DNA of 64,000 bases from Alteribacillus sp. YIM 98480 (GCF_009765375.1 NZ_VTOK01000015.1:1-64000); one strand, 5' to 3'. Positions 15,048 to 24,644 are shown, numbered from the stretch's first letter. Notes: generated from the letters alone by a model not told the origin. Program-made: numbers and translations.

Positions 15048-16544
15048 ATGGATATCCTACAACAATTTCTTACACCATTTATTAATGCAGAGTTGCTGCT
15101 ATTAGTAGCTGTCGGGACGCTGGCCGGTATTTTTGTCGGTGCCATTCCCGGACTTTCGGTAACGATGGCTGTTGCTCTTTTGCTGTCTCTTACCTATTCC
15201 TGGGACATGCTCCCGGCGCTTGCCTTGATGCTTGGTATTTATTACGGAGGCGTGTTCGGCGGGTCAAGAGCGGCGATTCTCGTCAATATGCCGGGCTCTC
15301 CATCCTCCGTAGCGACGTCTTTTGACGGCTTCCCTCTTTCGCAGCAGGGAGAAGCTCGAATGGCTTTAACATTAACAACTATTTTCTCGTTCATTGGAGG
15401 TCTCGTCGGGGTTGCTGTCTTGGCTACCGCTGCTCCGCTTGTATCCACGATTGCGATTCAGTTCGGGCAGCGCGACTATTTTCTGCTTGCGATGCTTGGG
15501 CTGTTATTAATCGGCAGTTTGAGCCAGGGATCGATGGCAAAAGGGGTATTTGCCGCTGGTGCCGGGATCATATTAGGTCTGGTCGGCATGGACTCGATTG
15601 GAGGGGGAAGCCGTTTCACCTTTGGTTCCCTGCAGCTAATGAACGGCATTGACTTTGTCGTAGCGATTTTAGGGTTGTTTGGCATGTCGGAAATTTTATA
15701 TCAGCTCAAAACGTTAAACGAAAAAGGGCAAACCGTCACGTTAAAGAAAATGGTGTTTCCGCCGCTTCGTTTTTTGTTTAAATTTTTACCGCTGTCGATG
15801 CGTGTATCGATTATGGGGGTTTTGATTGGTGCACTTCCTGGCGCAGGCGGTGAAATTGCAGCACTGCTTGCTTACGACCACGCCAAGCGTACGACAAAAA
15901 ATCCGAACCGACCGTTTGGAAAAGGCGCGTACGAAGGGGTCATTGCCCCAGAAGCAGGTAACAACTCGGCGATTGGCGGGGCGCTTATTCCATTATTGAC
16001 ACTCGGTATTCCAGGGGATGCAGTGACCGCCATCTTCATAGGTGCCCTGTTTATTCATGGGCTGCAGCCTGGACCGATGCTGATGGAACAAAGCGGTGAC
16101 TTGTTTTGGGTCATGGTCGGCTCTTCTGTTTTAGCGAACATCTTTCTATTGATTTTTGGCTTGTTAGTCGTAGGTATCTTTATTAGAGTCGTAACGATTC
16201 CAAAACAAATTCTGCTTCCCATCATCGCGGTCATTACCGTCATTGGTGCATATGCCTTGAATAACAGTATGACCGACGTGTATTGGATGCTTGGGTTTGG
16301 TATAGTCGGTTTCTTTATGAAAGTCCATAACTTCTCGGTAGCACCGCTTGTGTTAGGTCTGATTTTAGGACCGCTCATTGATACATCATTCCGGCGTGCC
16401 TATATGGCCGCCCAGGAGCCTTCCACATTCTTATTAGGGTTTGTAAATTCCCCGATCAGTATCCTGTTGACGCTGGCGTTTATATTTACTATTTTCTCAC
16501 AAACAAAAATGTATAGCAGAATGAAAGAAAAGATGAAAAAATAA
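15048..16544 (+). CDS. tctA: TTT transporter large membrane subunit
   Basis: The 498-residue permease of the transporter. Hallmarks: GAIPGLSVTMAVALLL near residue 32, GIYYGGVFGGSRAAILVNMPGSPSSVATSFDG near residues 62-95, the second-half repeat GALPGAGGEIAALLAYDHAKR, and NNSAIGGALIPLLTLGIPGDAVTAIF. These two glycine/proline-rich repeats are the family's substrate-path signature. It is 12 bases after tctB and ends the operon, 12 bases before a strong terminator. Confidence 0.93.
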   Translation: MDILQQFLTPFINAELLLLVAVGTLAGIFVGAIPGLSVTMAVALLLSLTYSWDMLPALALMLGIYYGGVFGGSRAAILVNMPGSPSSVATSFDGFPLSQQGEARMALTLTTIFSFIGGLVGVAVLATAAPLVSTIAIQFGQRDYFLLAMLGLLLIGSLSQGSMAKGVFAAGAGIILGLVGMDSIGGGSRFTFGSLQLMNGIDFVVAILGLFGMSEILYQLKTLNEKGQTVTLKKMVFPPLRFLFKFLPLSMRVSIMGVLIGALPGAGGEIAALLAYDHAKRTTKNPNRPFGKGAYEGVIAPEAGNNSAIGGALIPLLTLGIPGDAVTAIFIGALFIHGLQPGPMLMEQSGDLFWVMVGSSVLANIFLLIFGLLVVGIFIRVVTIPKQILLPIIAVITVIGAYALNNSMTDVYWMLGFGIVGFFMKVHNFSVAPLVLGLILGPLIDTSFRRAYMAAQEPSTFLLGFVNSPISILLTLAFIFTIFSQTKMYSRMKEKMKK

Positions 16545-16556
16545 AGAGAGAAGTAA

Positions 16557-16595
16557 GGAGCCGTTTCCAAACGCACGTTGGAAACGGCTCCTTTT
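16557..16595 (+). terminator. intrinsic terminator of the first TTT operon
   Basis: A perfect 14-bp stem (GGAGCCGTTTCCAA and its complement) with a 7-base loop followed by TTTT. The symmetrical stem may also serve the convergent SLH gene. Confidence 0.92.
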
Positions 16596-16674
16596 GTCGT
16601 GATTAGGCTCTGCAGTACCATTTCATAACCCAGCAGGCTTAAATGAATTCGGAACCTCTCGTAAAAATCGGAAC

Positions 16675-18030
16675 TTATTTATCAAACTCCTCCGTCTTTC
16701 CGTCACGCGTTTCTATTATTATTTTCCCATCTTCAAAATAGAATGAACGGTAGTTTCCATCGTAAATACGGGTTTGACCAGAACCATCTATATTCATTCG
16801 GTAAATAACACCGTCGTTTGCATACACGACTGTCCTTCCATCTATATAAAAATGAAAATGGTCCACACCGCTGAATCCGGGTTTTTCACCAATTCCAATT
16901 CTGTCGACAGATAAAGGAGCAATAACTTCCTTATTTGAGCCGTCAAGATCGGAACGGACAAAATGGACGTCTGTTGAATCTATGTTACTAAGATCCTCTT
17001 TTTCTAAATAATATAGCTGATCCCCTATAATAGAAAAATTAGAGTAAGACCACGTTTCTCTCGAATCAGCAGGGTAGGAATCAGGACTGCCGAATAATTT
17101 AGTCTTTTCCCTTCCATCCAGCCGCACCCTGTACCAGTCATTATTATACATTTCTTCCACTTCTGAAGAGGTACTATGAACGACAAAGTACAACCAGCCG
17201 TCATGATAGAATAAGTCATTTTCTTTTCCCAGCCCAGGGGCGGAATTATAACAATCTTTACTGAAATCGCAATAATCCCCTTCGAAGTCTTCTTCGTCGA
17301 GAATCGGTGTCTCTTCTCCATTCTCATCTATACGTATAATACGGTTTCCTTCGTTTCGAAAGCTTTCCTTGCCTGTATTTATTTCGGTTCCTCGCGGTGC
17401 AATCCCCGTATTTATGTAATCCGGACGCTCTTCTTCATCCATCGCACGAGTCAGAAATACAGAAAACTGAGCACGCGTGGTTGGATCCCCAGGTTTAAAC
17501 GCTCCATCCTCATAACCGCTTGCAATTCTGTTTGTCGTAACCGTTGATATGTCGCCAAATGTCCAATAATCATGCTCAACATCGATAAATTGCATCGCAT
17601 TACTGCGTTCTAGATCAAATGCCCGCGAAACAATAGCTGCCATTTGGCCGCGTGTTACGAATTCCCCCGGCCGGAATTCATCCTTGCTGCCACGTAAAAT
17701 GCCTTCATCCGCAACAGCCGCAATCGATTTATAATTGGTACTGTCTTCATCGACATCGGTGAACCCAGGGTCCGGGCGGTTGTCCAAATGAAGATCAAGA
17801 GCTTTTACGATCATCCCTGCTACCTGGTGGCGGGTGATTTCCTGGCTGGGACGAAAAGTTCCATCCCGATAACCATTAATAACGCCTTGTTCACTCAAGT
17901 AATAAATTTGATCGTCTGCCCAAAAATCTTGCTCTACATCTGTAAAACTGTTTTTAGCACTTGCCGGTGTAACAGCTAATACTCCTGCCGCCAAAATACC
18001 AGCTGCTGCTGAACTTATTTTTCCCCACAA
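16675..18030 (-). CDS. S-layer homology (SLH) domain surface protein with C-terminal propeller-like domain
   Basis: Exported cell-wall-bound protein of 451 residues. A Sec signal peptide (WGKISSAAAGILAAGVLAV, cleaved after ASA near residue 25) precedes three SLH repeats, about residues 28-85, 90-145 and 150-200 (for example QGVINGYRDGTFRPSQEITR, DEGILRGSKDEFRPGEFVTR, TNRIASGYEDGAFKPGDPTTR). SLH trimers bind pyruvylated secondary polysaccharides. The remainder contains repeats such as YYLEKEDL, FVRSDLDGSNKEVI and YRMNIDGSGQTRIYDG, like DUF5050/TolB-type beta-propeller blades. Translation starts at TTG 18030 with GAGGAGG upstream. Confidence 0.87.
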   Translation of the reverse strand: MWGKISSAAAGILAAGVLAVTPASAKNSFTDVEQDFWADDQIYYLSEQGVINGYRDGTFRPSQEITRHQVAGMIVKALDLHLDNRPDPGFTDVDEDSTNYKSIAAVADEGILRGSKDEFRPGEFVTRGQMAAIVSRAFDLERSNAMQFIDVEHDYWTFGDISTVTTNRIASGYEDGAFKPGDPTTRAQFSVFLTRAMDEEERPDYINTGIAPRGTEINTGKESFRNEGNRIIRIDENGEETPILDEEDFEGDYCDFSKDCYNSAPGLGKENDLFYHDGWLYFVVHSTSSEVEEMYNNDWYRVRLDGREKTKLFGSPDSYPADSRETWSYSNFSIIGDQLYYLEKEDLSNIDSTDVHFVRSDLDGSNKEVIAPLSVDRIGIGEKPGFSGVDHFHFYIDGRTVVYANDGVIYRMNIDGSGQTRIYDGNYRSFYFEDGKIIIETRDGKTEEFDK

Positions 18031-18237
18031 AAAAATTCCTCCTCGTCTCTTTTTATCTATGTTAAACTATACCATTTTAACTAATGGAACAGGTGACATC
18101 AACGTACATGAGAGGACGAATTTACGAAAAACTGTAGTTAACATGACAAAAGCCGAAAGTATATTCCGTTTTTAATGAATGACATCTGAAAAAGAACAAC
18201 ATATTAAGGAAAAAGACAATTTGAAGGAGTTTATACA

Positions 18238-18546
18238 ATGGAATTTATACCGCGTGAACAATTAATAAATGAGCTTCAGGACTCTTTTAAGCCTCTTATG
18301 GAAAAATACGATATAGACAATATAGGCGTGTTTGAAGAAGAAGGTCAGGATGATTCCTATTACGTAGGATATACGGTAAGTAAAAATGGCAAAGTTTATA
18401 TGGTGCATCATCCGTATACAAAAAATAAGGATGGTCATTTAGCTCGTGCTCAAGGAGGATGGACAGTTGAAACGGATGAACCTGGGACTATGGACGAAGA
18501 AAGTTTTGAGGACGTAGATGAGGTTTTTCAGAGATTTCTTATGTAA
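18238..18546 (+). CDS. small acidic conserved protein (DUF5634-like)
   Basis: A soluble 102-residue protein, acidic, no signal peptide or membrane segment. The text GVFEEEGQDDSYYVGYTVSKNGKVYMVHHPYTKN followed by GGWTVETDEP resembles, from memory, a Bacillus family of unknown function (DUF5634); function unknown. A GAAGGAG site lies 8 bases before the ATG. It stands alone between the divergent SLH gene and repeat copy C. Confidence 0.75.
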   Translation: MEFIPREQLINELQDSFKPLMEKYDIDNIGVFEEEGQDDSYYVGYTVSKNGKVYMVHHPYTKNKDGHLARAQGGWTVETDEPGTMDEESFEDVDEVFQRFLM

Positions 18547-18674
18547 AAATAACCATAATCGACTTTTTTAAATGAAATGAATAAAAGAAATGTTCAACCA
18601 TCTCTTGCCATAAATGAGCATCCAGGAAGGAGGATTAAATCAAACTTTGATCCTTTAACAAAGCCTAAAGTATT

Positions 18675-18833
18675 AGAAAAGTGCAAGCGCCTTGCTCACG
18701 AGCGACAAGTCCTCGAGGAGCGGCATATGGAAAGCTGATCTTTGCTTTCCATTGACGAACCGAAGGAATCTCGAGCGAGTTGGCGCTTGCGCTAGACATG
18801 TAAAACGCCAACTATTTATCATTTCTTACCTTT
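18675..18833 (+). repeat. 160-bp inverted-repeat element, copy C
   Basis: Full-length copy nearly identical to the one at 12141. The left arm is GTGCAAGCGCC (one change from AGCGCAAGCGCC) and the right arm is GGCGCTTGCGCT at 18782-18793, with the same internal 9-bp hairpin and 3' tail. A frame runs through it by chance but shows no gene-like features. Confidence 0.85.
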
Positions 18834-19017
18834 CATTGATAGAGTGGGTTAAATACTTTTACTCCTTTTACGTAAATCGATATCGAACACTCCTGCTCTA
18901 TTCGTTACAATACTTTCTTTTCCATGCTTCACAAGATAATCAAAATGGTAACAAATAACCGTGAACAACATACAATATGGCAGGCAACGGCCCAAATTTT
19001 TTTAAGAGGGTGTTTTT

Positions 19018-19500
19018 TTGAGACAACATAATGTAATGTGGCAGCCTGTCGTGATTGAGCTGAATCGCAGTTTATACAGTGAAGAGATGGTTTGTTCCAT
19101 GAGCACCCAATTGTTTTATATTCCCGAAACGGAAAACTTACAAGGAAATGAAGAAATGCATTCCCACCTTGTTCCTGCCTCTTATCACCGCGTGACCGCT
19201 AGTGGTTCGGCAGAAAGATTAATGAATGGAGAATACGAACCGTCTATTGTGCAAACTTTAGTCAATTGCATTCAAAACGCAGAACAGAGAGATCGTAATG
19301 TACGTAATGGATTACAGGTCATGAGAAACGCTGCTCCATCGTCCTACAAACCGTTTATTGAAAACATTATACGTTGGCAGGATGATGCGGAAAGGTATTT
19401 ACAAAATACTAAACAATTAACCATGCAAGTCACAGGGGCAGCCGAAGGACAGAGACAGTTTCCGTACAGTCAATCACAGAGAAAGTGGCCGTATTTTTAA
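19018..19500 (+). CDS. uncharacterised 160-residue protein
   Basis: I do not recognise this protein. It is soluble, with no signal peptide. The central part (residues 70-135, SIVQTLVNCIQNAEQRDRNV, NIIRWQDDAERYLQNTKQLT) looks like two amphipathic helices, and the C-terminal end is Gln/Arg/Ser-rich (QRQFPYSQSQRKWPYF), which recalls small spore-coat proteins only in composition. The start is taken at TTG 19018, preceded by AGAGGGTG; an ATG six codons in (19036) is the alternative. Coding potential is supported by good length and neighbour-like codon use. Confidence 0.65.
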   Translation: MRQHNVMWQPVVIELNRSLYSEEMVCSMSTQLFYIPETENLQGNEEMHSHLVPASYHRVTASGSAERLMNGEYEPSIVQTLVNCIQNAEQRDRNVRNGLQVMRNAAPSSYKPFIENIIRWQDDAERYLQNTKQLTMQVTGAAEGQRQFPYSQSQRKWPYF

Positions 19501-19615
19501 ACACAAATCGTTGGAAAATGCGTTCCCTTTTTCATCGTTTTGTTTCCATCACCAAAGCTAACGCCTTATGTTAAACTATTAGTAAAATCTCGTGAATTAT
19601 CAGGCAGGTGAAACG

Positions 19616-21559
19616 ATGAAAATAGGACGTAATGATCCATGTCCATGCGGCAGCGGAAAAAAGTACAAGAAATGCTGTGCTGGTAAAGTGACATCACTAA
19701 CATATTCGAAAGAAGAAATATTGTATGTTCAACAAAGTATTTATAATTATGTTGTAGACCATTATATACTCGAACTAAGAGATTATATAAGCTTTTTAAT
19801 AGGAGATAATGCTTTACACTCCCTCAGAAGTGAAGAAGAACGTACCCTCTCTCTTATCGCTGCCGCACATTGGGTTTTAGAAAAAAGGAACCAAGAGGAA
19901 AATGGATTGATAGACGAGATCACCAGCCTATCTTTTTGGAAGGCGAAGCAGCGTCGTCTATTAGACACGTGGAAAAAAACATCCCTATTTTCCGTATGTT
20001 TTATTGAAGAATGGGGAGAAAAAGAATTAATCGTCCAAGATATGATAAGCGGAAAAACGTTACATGTAGAGACCCCTCTGGATTTTACAAACGGTCCATT
20101 AGGAATTTGTTTTCTCAGCCTCGTACCTGCCCAGCAGCACTGGTTTATGTTTGGGATGCCTTATTTTATTACCCCTTATGATGAACACAAGGATAAAGAA
20201 GTGTTTCATAACTTGCAAAAGACCTTTGAAGGCTTGGTCACATTAGCAAACTCCCTTTCATTCGACGAAGATCCGTTTACGAAGGTATTGGAACATTATT
20301 TCTCTCTAAATGATGTGGAAGAAACGGAGGATGAAGACTTTTATATAAGTAGTGACTTAACAGATGAAGAAAAACAAGTGATGAGCGTGTTCAAAAAGCA
20401 TGCCAGTCAAGAGCTTCGTGATGAAGGAGGGGTAGACGAAGCGGAACGCATTTGGGAAGCCTATTGCGAAGTCGCTTTCCCAATGATTAAAAAGCCTGAG
20501 GCGTATGCGGCCTCATTAGAGTACTTTATTAGCAATGATGTCTTAACTGTTCCAGGGGCTACCCAAAAAGCACTTGGGAAAAAATATGGTGTTTCTCCAA
20601 ATACGATTTCAAAACGTGTGCAGGATTTCGATAACGCACTGATGGAGTACCATATGCGTGAAACGGAAGCTGAACCGGCTGATCCACAAAACAGCAGAAT
20701 TGTGTTGGAACGCCACATGTTTATTTTACATAAAGAAATGGAACGGATCGGATTTTCATCTACCGAGGAAATCCAGGCGTTTCAACAAGATTTTGATCCA
20801 GAGAAAGCTTTGATAGAGCAGTGGGATAAAAGGGATAGAGCCCAGCTGATATTATATGACGCGATGCTTGAACCAAGTCCTTTGGAAAAGATCTATTTGA
20901 TTCAAAAAGCACTCAAACTTGATGAAAATCAACCTGACGCATACCTACAGCTGGCTGAATTGGCGGAGTCCGAAAAAGAAGAATTGGAAAATACAAGAAA
21001 AGCAGTAGAAGCTGGACGAGCTATGCTGGGAGAAGACTTTATTAATAAAGAAAAAGGACATTTTTGGAGCATAACAGAAACGCGTCCATTTATGCGTGCG
21101 ATGCAGCAGTATGCTTATCTTCTTGAAGTTTCCGATCCTAAACATGCTGAACAAATTTATGAAGAAATGCTTGAGCTTAACCCATCTGACAACCAAGGCA
21201 TCCGTTATCAACTGCTATCGCTTTATCTTTTGATTAATGAATATGATAAAGCAAATGCATTACTCGACGAATACCCTGAAGAAACTGCTTTCTGGCTGTT
21301 TCACCAAGCTTTTAGTGAATACATGAAAAATGGATTATCGAAAGAATTTGAAACGAAGCTCCATAAAGCAGAAAAAGAAAATCCTTATATTATTGATTAT
21401 ATAGTGGACTTGGAACGTATGTCGGTAGATCCTTTTATGGTTGAAGCATTCTCTCCTGGAAGTCCGGAAGAAGCCGCACTATATATCGAAGATGCCGTAT
21501 TTATGTGGAAAGCTGAAGACAAGTTAATGAATTATTTGAAAAAACGATCGGCACAGTGA
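19616..21559 (+). CDS. SEC-C motif protein with TPR-like C-terminal half
   Basis: A cytosolic protein of 647 residues. It begins with a SEC-C zinc-binding motif, KIGRNDPCPCGSGKKYKKCC (C-x-C-x8-C-C), the module found at the end of SecA and in many uncharacterised proteins. The middle holds an acidic segment (about 230-260) and a helix-turn-helix-like stretch, QKALGKKYGVSPNTISKRVQDF, near residue 330. The C-terminal third has tetratricopeptide-like helices (KIYLIQKALKLDENQPDAYLQLAEL; EQIYEEMLELNPSDNQGIRYQLLSLYL). The ATG at 19616 is preferred to a GTG at 19592, because the GGCAGGTG site sits between them. Role unknown; probably protein or nucleic-acid binding. Confidence 0.85.
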   Translation: MKIGRNDPCPCGSGKKYKKCCAGKVTSLTYSKEEILYVQQSIYNYVVDHYILELRDYISFLIGDNALHSLRSEEERTLSLIAAAHWVLEKRNQEENGLIDEITSLSFWKAKQRRLLDTWKKTSLFSVCFIEEWGEKELIVQDMISGKTLHVETPLDFTNGPLGICFLSLVPAQQHWFMFGMPYFITPYDEHKDKEVFHNLQKTFEGLVTLANSLSFDEDPFTKVLEHYFSLNDVEETEDEDFYISSDLTDEEKQVMSVFKKHASQELRDEGGVDEAERIWEAYCEVAFPMIKKPEAYAASLEYFISNDVLTVPGATQKALGKKYGVSPNTISKRVQDFDNALMEYHMRETEAEPADPQNSRIVLERHMFILHKEMERIGFSSTEEIQAFQQDFDPEKALIEQWDKRDRAQLILYDAMLEPSPLEKIYLIQKALKLDENQPDAYLQLAELAESEKEELENTRKAVEAGRAMLGEDFINKEKGHFWSITETRPFMRAMQQYAYLLEVSDPKHAEQIYEEMLELNPSDNQGIRYQLLSLYLLINEYDKANALLDEYPEETAFWLFHQAFSEYMKNGLSKEFETKLHKAEKENPYIIDYIVDLERMSVDPFMVEAFSPGSPEEAALYIEDAVFMWKAEDKLMNYLKKRSAQ

Positions 21560-21590
21560 TGCTGGCAAAATTCCAGCGTGCACTTTGTGT

Positions 21591-21635
21591 GGGGCCTAGC
21601 CCGCGTTTACGTTGCGCGGTCAGGCCCCTTGTTTG
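21591..21635 (+). terminator. intrinsic terminator after the SEC-C gene
   Basis: GGGGCCT...CGCG pairs with CGCGGTCAGGCCCC with a small mismatch, 9-base loop, followed by TTGTTTGTTTTC. Confidence 0.8.
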
Positions 21636-21859
21636 TTTTCAGATAGAAAGCGGAGTGAATTGAACAGTTCTGGCAGCAGCTCTGGAAAATATGGTTCTTA
21701 ATGTTACTGTTGAAATTGAAGTGAAATTAGCAGTAATTTCGAAGCAGACACCGTCCGTTTTTTCGTCAAATCACTTTAGATGGTAGAGATATCCGCTTTT
21801 TTTGCTATTTTTATATCTATTATTTGGATTACATAGCTCCATTGGTTCCAGTTTTTTAC

Positions 21860-21953
21860 AATACTAGCCGGAGTTTGCGATTTACTCGCCGATTTCACAC
21901 TTTTACTCGCCGTTCTTGCTTCTTTACTCGCCATTGCGTGCCTTTTACTCGCC
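21860..21953. repeat. 21-bp periodic repeat array, TTTACTCGCC core
   Basis: A 10-base core recurs at 21860 (AATACTAGCC), 21881, 21902, 21923 and 21944 (all TTTACTCGCC), each exactly 21 bases from the next. The 11 bases between cores differ in every unit. It lies between two convergent genes. Confidence 0.88.
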
Positions 21954-22016
21954 GAACTGCTGGTTTCGAATGTCCTAGTCCTGCTCCCTTTTTTTATATC
22001 GCCTGGTCGGCATTTT

Positions 22017-24644
22017 TCATGACGGATTATTACTTTGATTCGATTCGTTGAAGCTGACAACTGCTGGAATAAACAGCGGCAGTATGACCAAACCAAAGAG
22101 CATCAGACCTGTCACCACCACAGTACCCACTTGCATCAGCGTAAGCACGCCGGATGGAATCATTGCTCCGAATGTACCGGATAAAATGATCGCAGCTGTG
22201 ATAATAACGGTGCCCATTTTTACCATTGATTTCATGAGACCTTGCCGTACGCCGAGTGCTGCTTCTTCCCGGTAGCGGTCAAATAGGAAAATCGAGTAAT
22301 CCACGCCTAGTGCGACGAGCATGACAAAAGCAAAAAATGGTACCGGCCACATGATTCCGGGGTATCCTAATCCATTGACGAAAATCAATTCTGCTGCTCC
22401 CATAGCTGTATAATACGTTAATAACAGGCCTGCCAAAATAAACAGCGGTTGAAACAGAGAGCGTAATAATACGGCTAATATAACAAATAAGCCAACTAAA
22501 ATGATGAGGATCGTCTTCGTAAAGTCTTCCGATGATACTTCCTGAAGATCTGCATGTATACCTGGAACACCGCTATAGGCAATGTCACCTTTTGCTAGTG
22601 GGGTTCCTTGTATTTCCTGATCTACAAGCCGCTTAACCCGTTTTGATGCGTTAATGGCTTCAAGGGAATTTGGATCGTCTTTTAAACTTACTTCTAACGT
22701 CATTCCGGTATTATCGGAAAATACATATTCATCCACCGCGTCCTGAAAGTCTTCCTCTTCCAAAAACTCCTCTGGTACAAAGACACCGGTTCCGCGGGTA
22801 TAGGCAGCTTCTGAGATATCTTCTGTAAACGATTCTGCTTCTTCTAGGCCTGTTTCGATGTCTTCAAGACCGTCTATCGCTTCCTGTACACCGGCTGCCA
22901 GATCCTCTAAACCACCCGACAGATTACTAGATTGCTGCTGCTGGGCGCTTATTTCAACGTTACCTTGCTCGAGTCCGGACTGAATCTCTGTTAATCCTTG
23001 CTGGACTCCGGCAAGCTGCTTAACAGCCGTTTGGATATCTCTTGTCTGCTGGAGCTGCTGCGATATGCCTCCTACTTGCTCGTTCACATCTTCTACTCCA
23101 GCAATGGCTTCATCAAGCGAACCACCAGAACCTGAAGAAGATACTTGATTGTTCATATCATGAAGACCGTTTTCTATTTCGGTTAAACCATCCTGTACCT
23201 CGCTTAATCCTTCTCTTGCATCTCCTATACCGGAGGAGACGTCTTCCATTTGCGTGTCCACGTACAGTTCATCAATGACATAACCTGTCGGACGCGTCAC
23301 ACTCCGGACTTCTTCCACATCGTCAGAACGTTCAATCGCTTGGGACAGATTTTCCACATAAGCGATTTTCTCTGCGGTTACCATATCTTCTTCTGTATCA
23401 ATGACGACTTGAAGCGGCAGCGCATCTCCCATTCCAAATGCTTCTTCAATCACACGCAGCCCTTCTACCGATTCCGCACCAGCGCTGATTTCATCGGTAT
23501 TATTGTAAGAAACATCGTTGTCGTACGTTACTAAAAACGGCACGGTAAGGAGTGCTACGATCGCGATGGAAAAAATTGGTCGATATACAGAAAGACTTCC
23601 CATGGCTTTCCATAGTTTACTGTCGTGATGCGACGCTGCCTGTTTAGACGGCCAAAATAACTTCTCTTTCAAAACGGCCATAAAAAAAGGTACTAACGTG
23701 TATAGTACAATCAGCAATACAAATATACCAACGGCTACCCCAACAGCGGATTGGAATATAGCAAAGTTTGCAAAACCAATGGCTGAAAAACCGACAAACA
23801 CGGCCAAGCCGCTGTAAAACAACGTCTTCCCTGCTGTTTTATACGTATTAATAATCGCTTCTTGCACCGCATGTCCGGCAGAAAGCTCTTCTTTATACCG
23901 ACTTAAAAGCAAAATACAATAGTCCGTGCCGATGCCAAACAACACAGCTACAAGAAAGATTTGCGTGTAAGTGGAGACCGGGAAACCGAACCATTCAACG
24001 AATAGAGAAACAATAGATTGACTGAGCAAATAAGTAATCGCAACAGAAATAAGCGGTACAAACGGAGTCACGACTGCACGGAACACAACGAGCAGCAGAA
24101 TGAAAATGAGTATAACCGTAATTCCCTCCGTTTTCTCGAGCCCCTCCTGCGTTGTTTTGTCGACGTCATCACTAATAATAGAATCACCCGTCACATATCG
24201 TTTCATGCCATCTGGAACGGTTAAAGATTCAATCTTATTACCAGCTTCCACCGCATCTGCTGAGCCATTAATGGCAACCGGGACAAGCACAACATCTTCA
24301 TTTTCTGATATGAGTTGTTCTCTTAATTCTTCTCTTTCAAAGGGGTTTGTTATCGATTCAGTGTTTTTTCCGTTTTCTATTTCTTCTATATATCTTTGGA
24401 TCTCTTTTTCTGTATTATCTGTTAACGGCTCATCTAATTGAAGAACAAGGCTTATTGTCTCCTCTCCTTCACCGGCCTCATTAAGAATGTCATCAGCTTG
24501 CTGAGAGGTTACATTTGCAGGCAGTTGAAAGCTATCTTCCTCTTCTGCCAGCTCGGTCAGGCTGGGGGCATAGAAAAATAAACCCGCTGTCAGTACAGCC
24601 AGCAACACAGCAATGAGCCATCTGAATTTTATAATCGCGCGCAT
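22017..24644 (-). CDS. MMPL-family RND transporter
   Basis: Large inner-membrane exporter of about 875 residues with the duplicated MMPL plan: an N-terminal helix, a large extracytoplasmic loop, six helices, then a second helix, a long loop and six helices. Visible signatures include GTDYCILLLSRYKEEL in the first half and VALGVDYSIFLFDRYREEA in the second; the Asp-Tyr pair is the proton-relay motif. The second outer loop carries coiled-coil heptads rich in Gly/Gln/Glu (about residues 480-590), typical of the YdfJ/YhgE-like Gram-positive branch. The ATG at 24644 has GGAG 6 bases upstream; a GTG at 24656 sits too close to the site. It follows the MarR gene by a few bases, so its substrate is probably a toxic compound sensed by MarR. 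Confidence 0.88.
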   Translation of the reverse strand: MRAIIKFRWLIAVLLAVLTAGLFFYAPSLTELAEEEDSFQLPANVTSQQADDILNEAGEGEETISLVLQLDEPLTDNTEKEIQRYIEEIENGKNTESITNPFEREELREQLISENEDVVLVPVAINGSADAVEAGNKIESLTVPDGMKRYVTGDSIISDDVDKTTQEGLEKTEGITVILIFILLLVVFRAVVTPFVPLISVAITYLLSQSIVSLFVEWFGFPVSTYTQIFLVAVLFGIGTDYCILLLSRYKEELSAGHAVQEAIINTYKTAGKTLFYSGLAVFVGFSAIGFANFAIFQSAVGVAVGIFVLLIVLYTLVPFFMAVLKEKLFWPSKQAASHHDSKLWKAMGSLSVYRPIFSIAIVALLTVPFLVTYDNDVSYNNTDEISAGAESVEGLRVIEEAFGMGDALPLQVVIDTEEDMVTAEKIAYVENLSQAIERSDDVEEVRSVTRPTGYVIDELYVDTQMEDVSSGIGDAREGLSEVQDGLTEIENGLHDMNNQVSSSGSGGSLDEAIAGVEDVNEQVGGISQQLQQTRDIQTAVKQLAGVQQGLTEIQSGLEQGNVEISAQQQQSSNLSGGLEDLAAGVQEAIDGLEDIETGLEEAESFTEDISEAAYTRGTGVFVPEEFLEEEDFQDAVDEYVFSDNTGMTLEVSLKDDPNSLEAINASKRVKRLVDQEIQGTPLAKGDIAYSGVPGIHADLQEVSSEDFTKTILIILVGLFVILAVLLRSLFQPLFILAGLLLTYYTAMGAAELIFVNGLGYPGIMWPVPFFAFVMLVALGVDYSIFLFDRYREEAALGVRQGLMKSMVKMGTVIITAAIILSGTFGAMIPSGVLTLMQVGTVVVTGLMLFGLVILPLFIPAVVSFNESNQSNNPS

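Noticed and set aside
18692-18958. An 88-codon open frame on the plus strand
   Set aside because: It runs through repeat copy C and encodes the repeat sequence; no ribosome site and no family resemblance.
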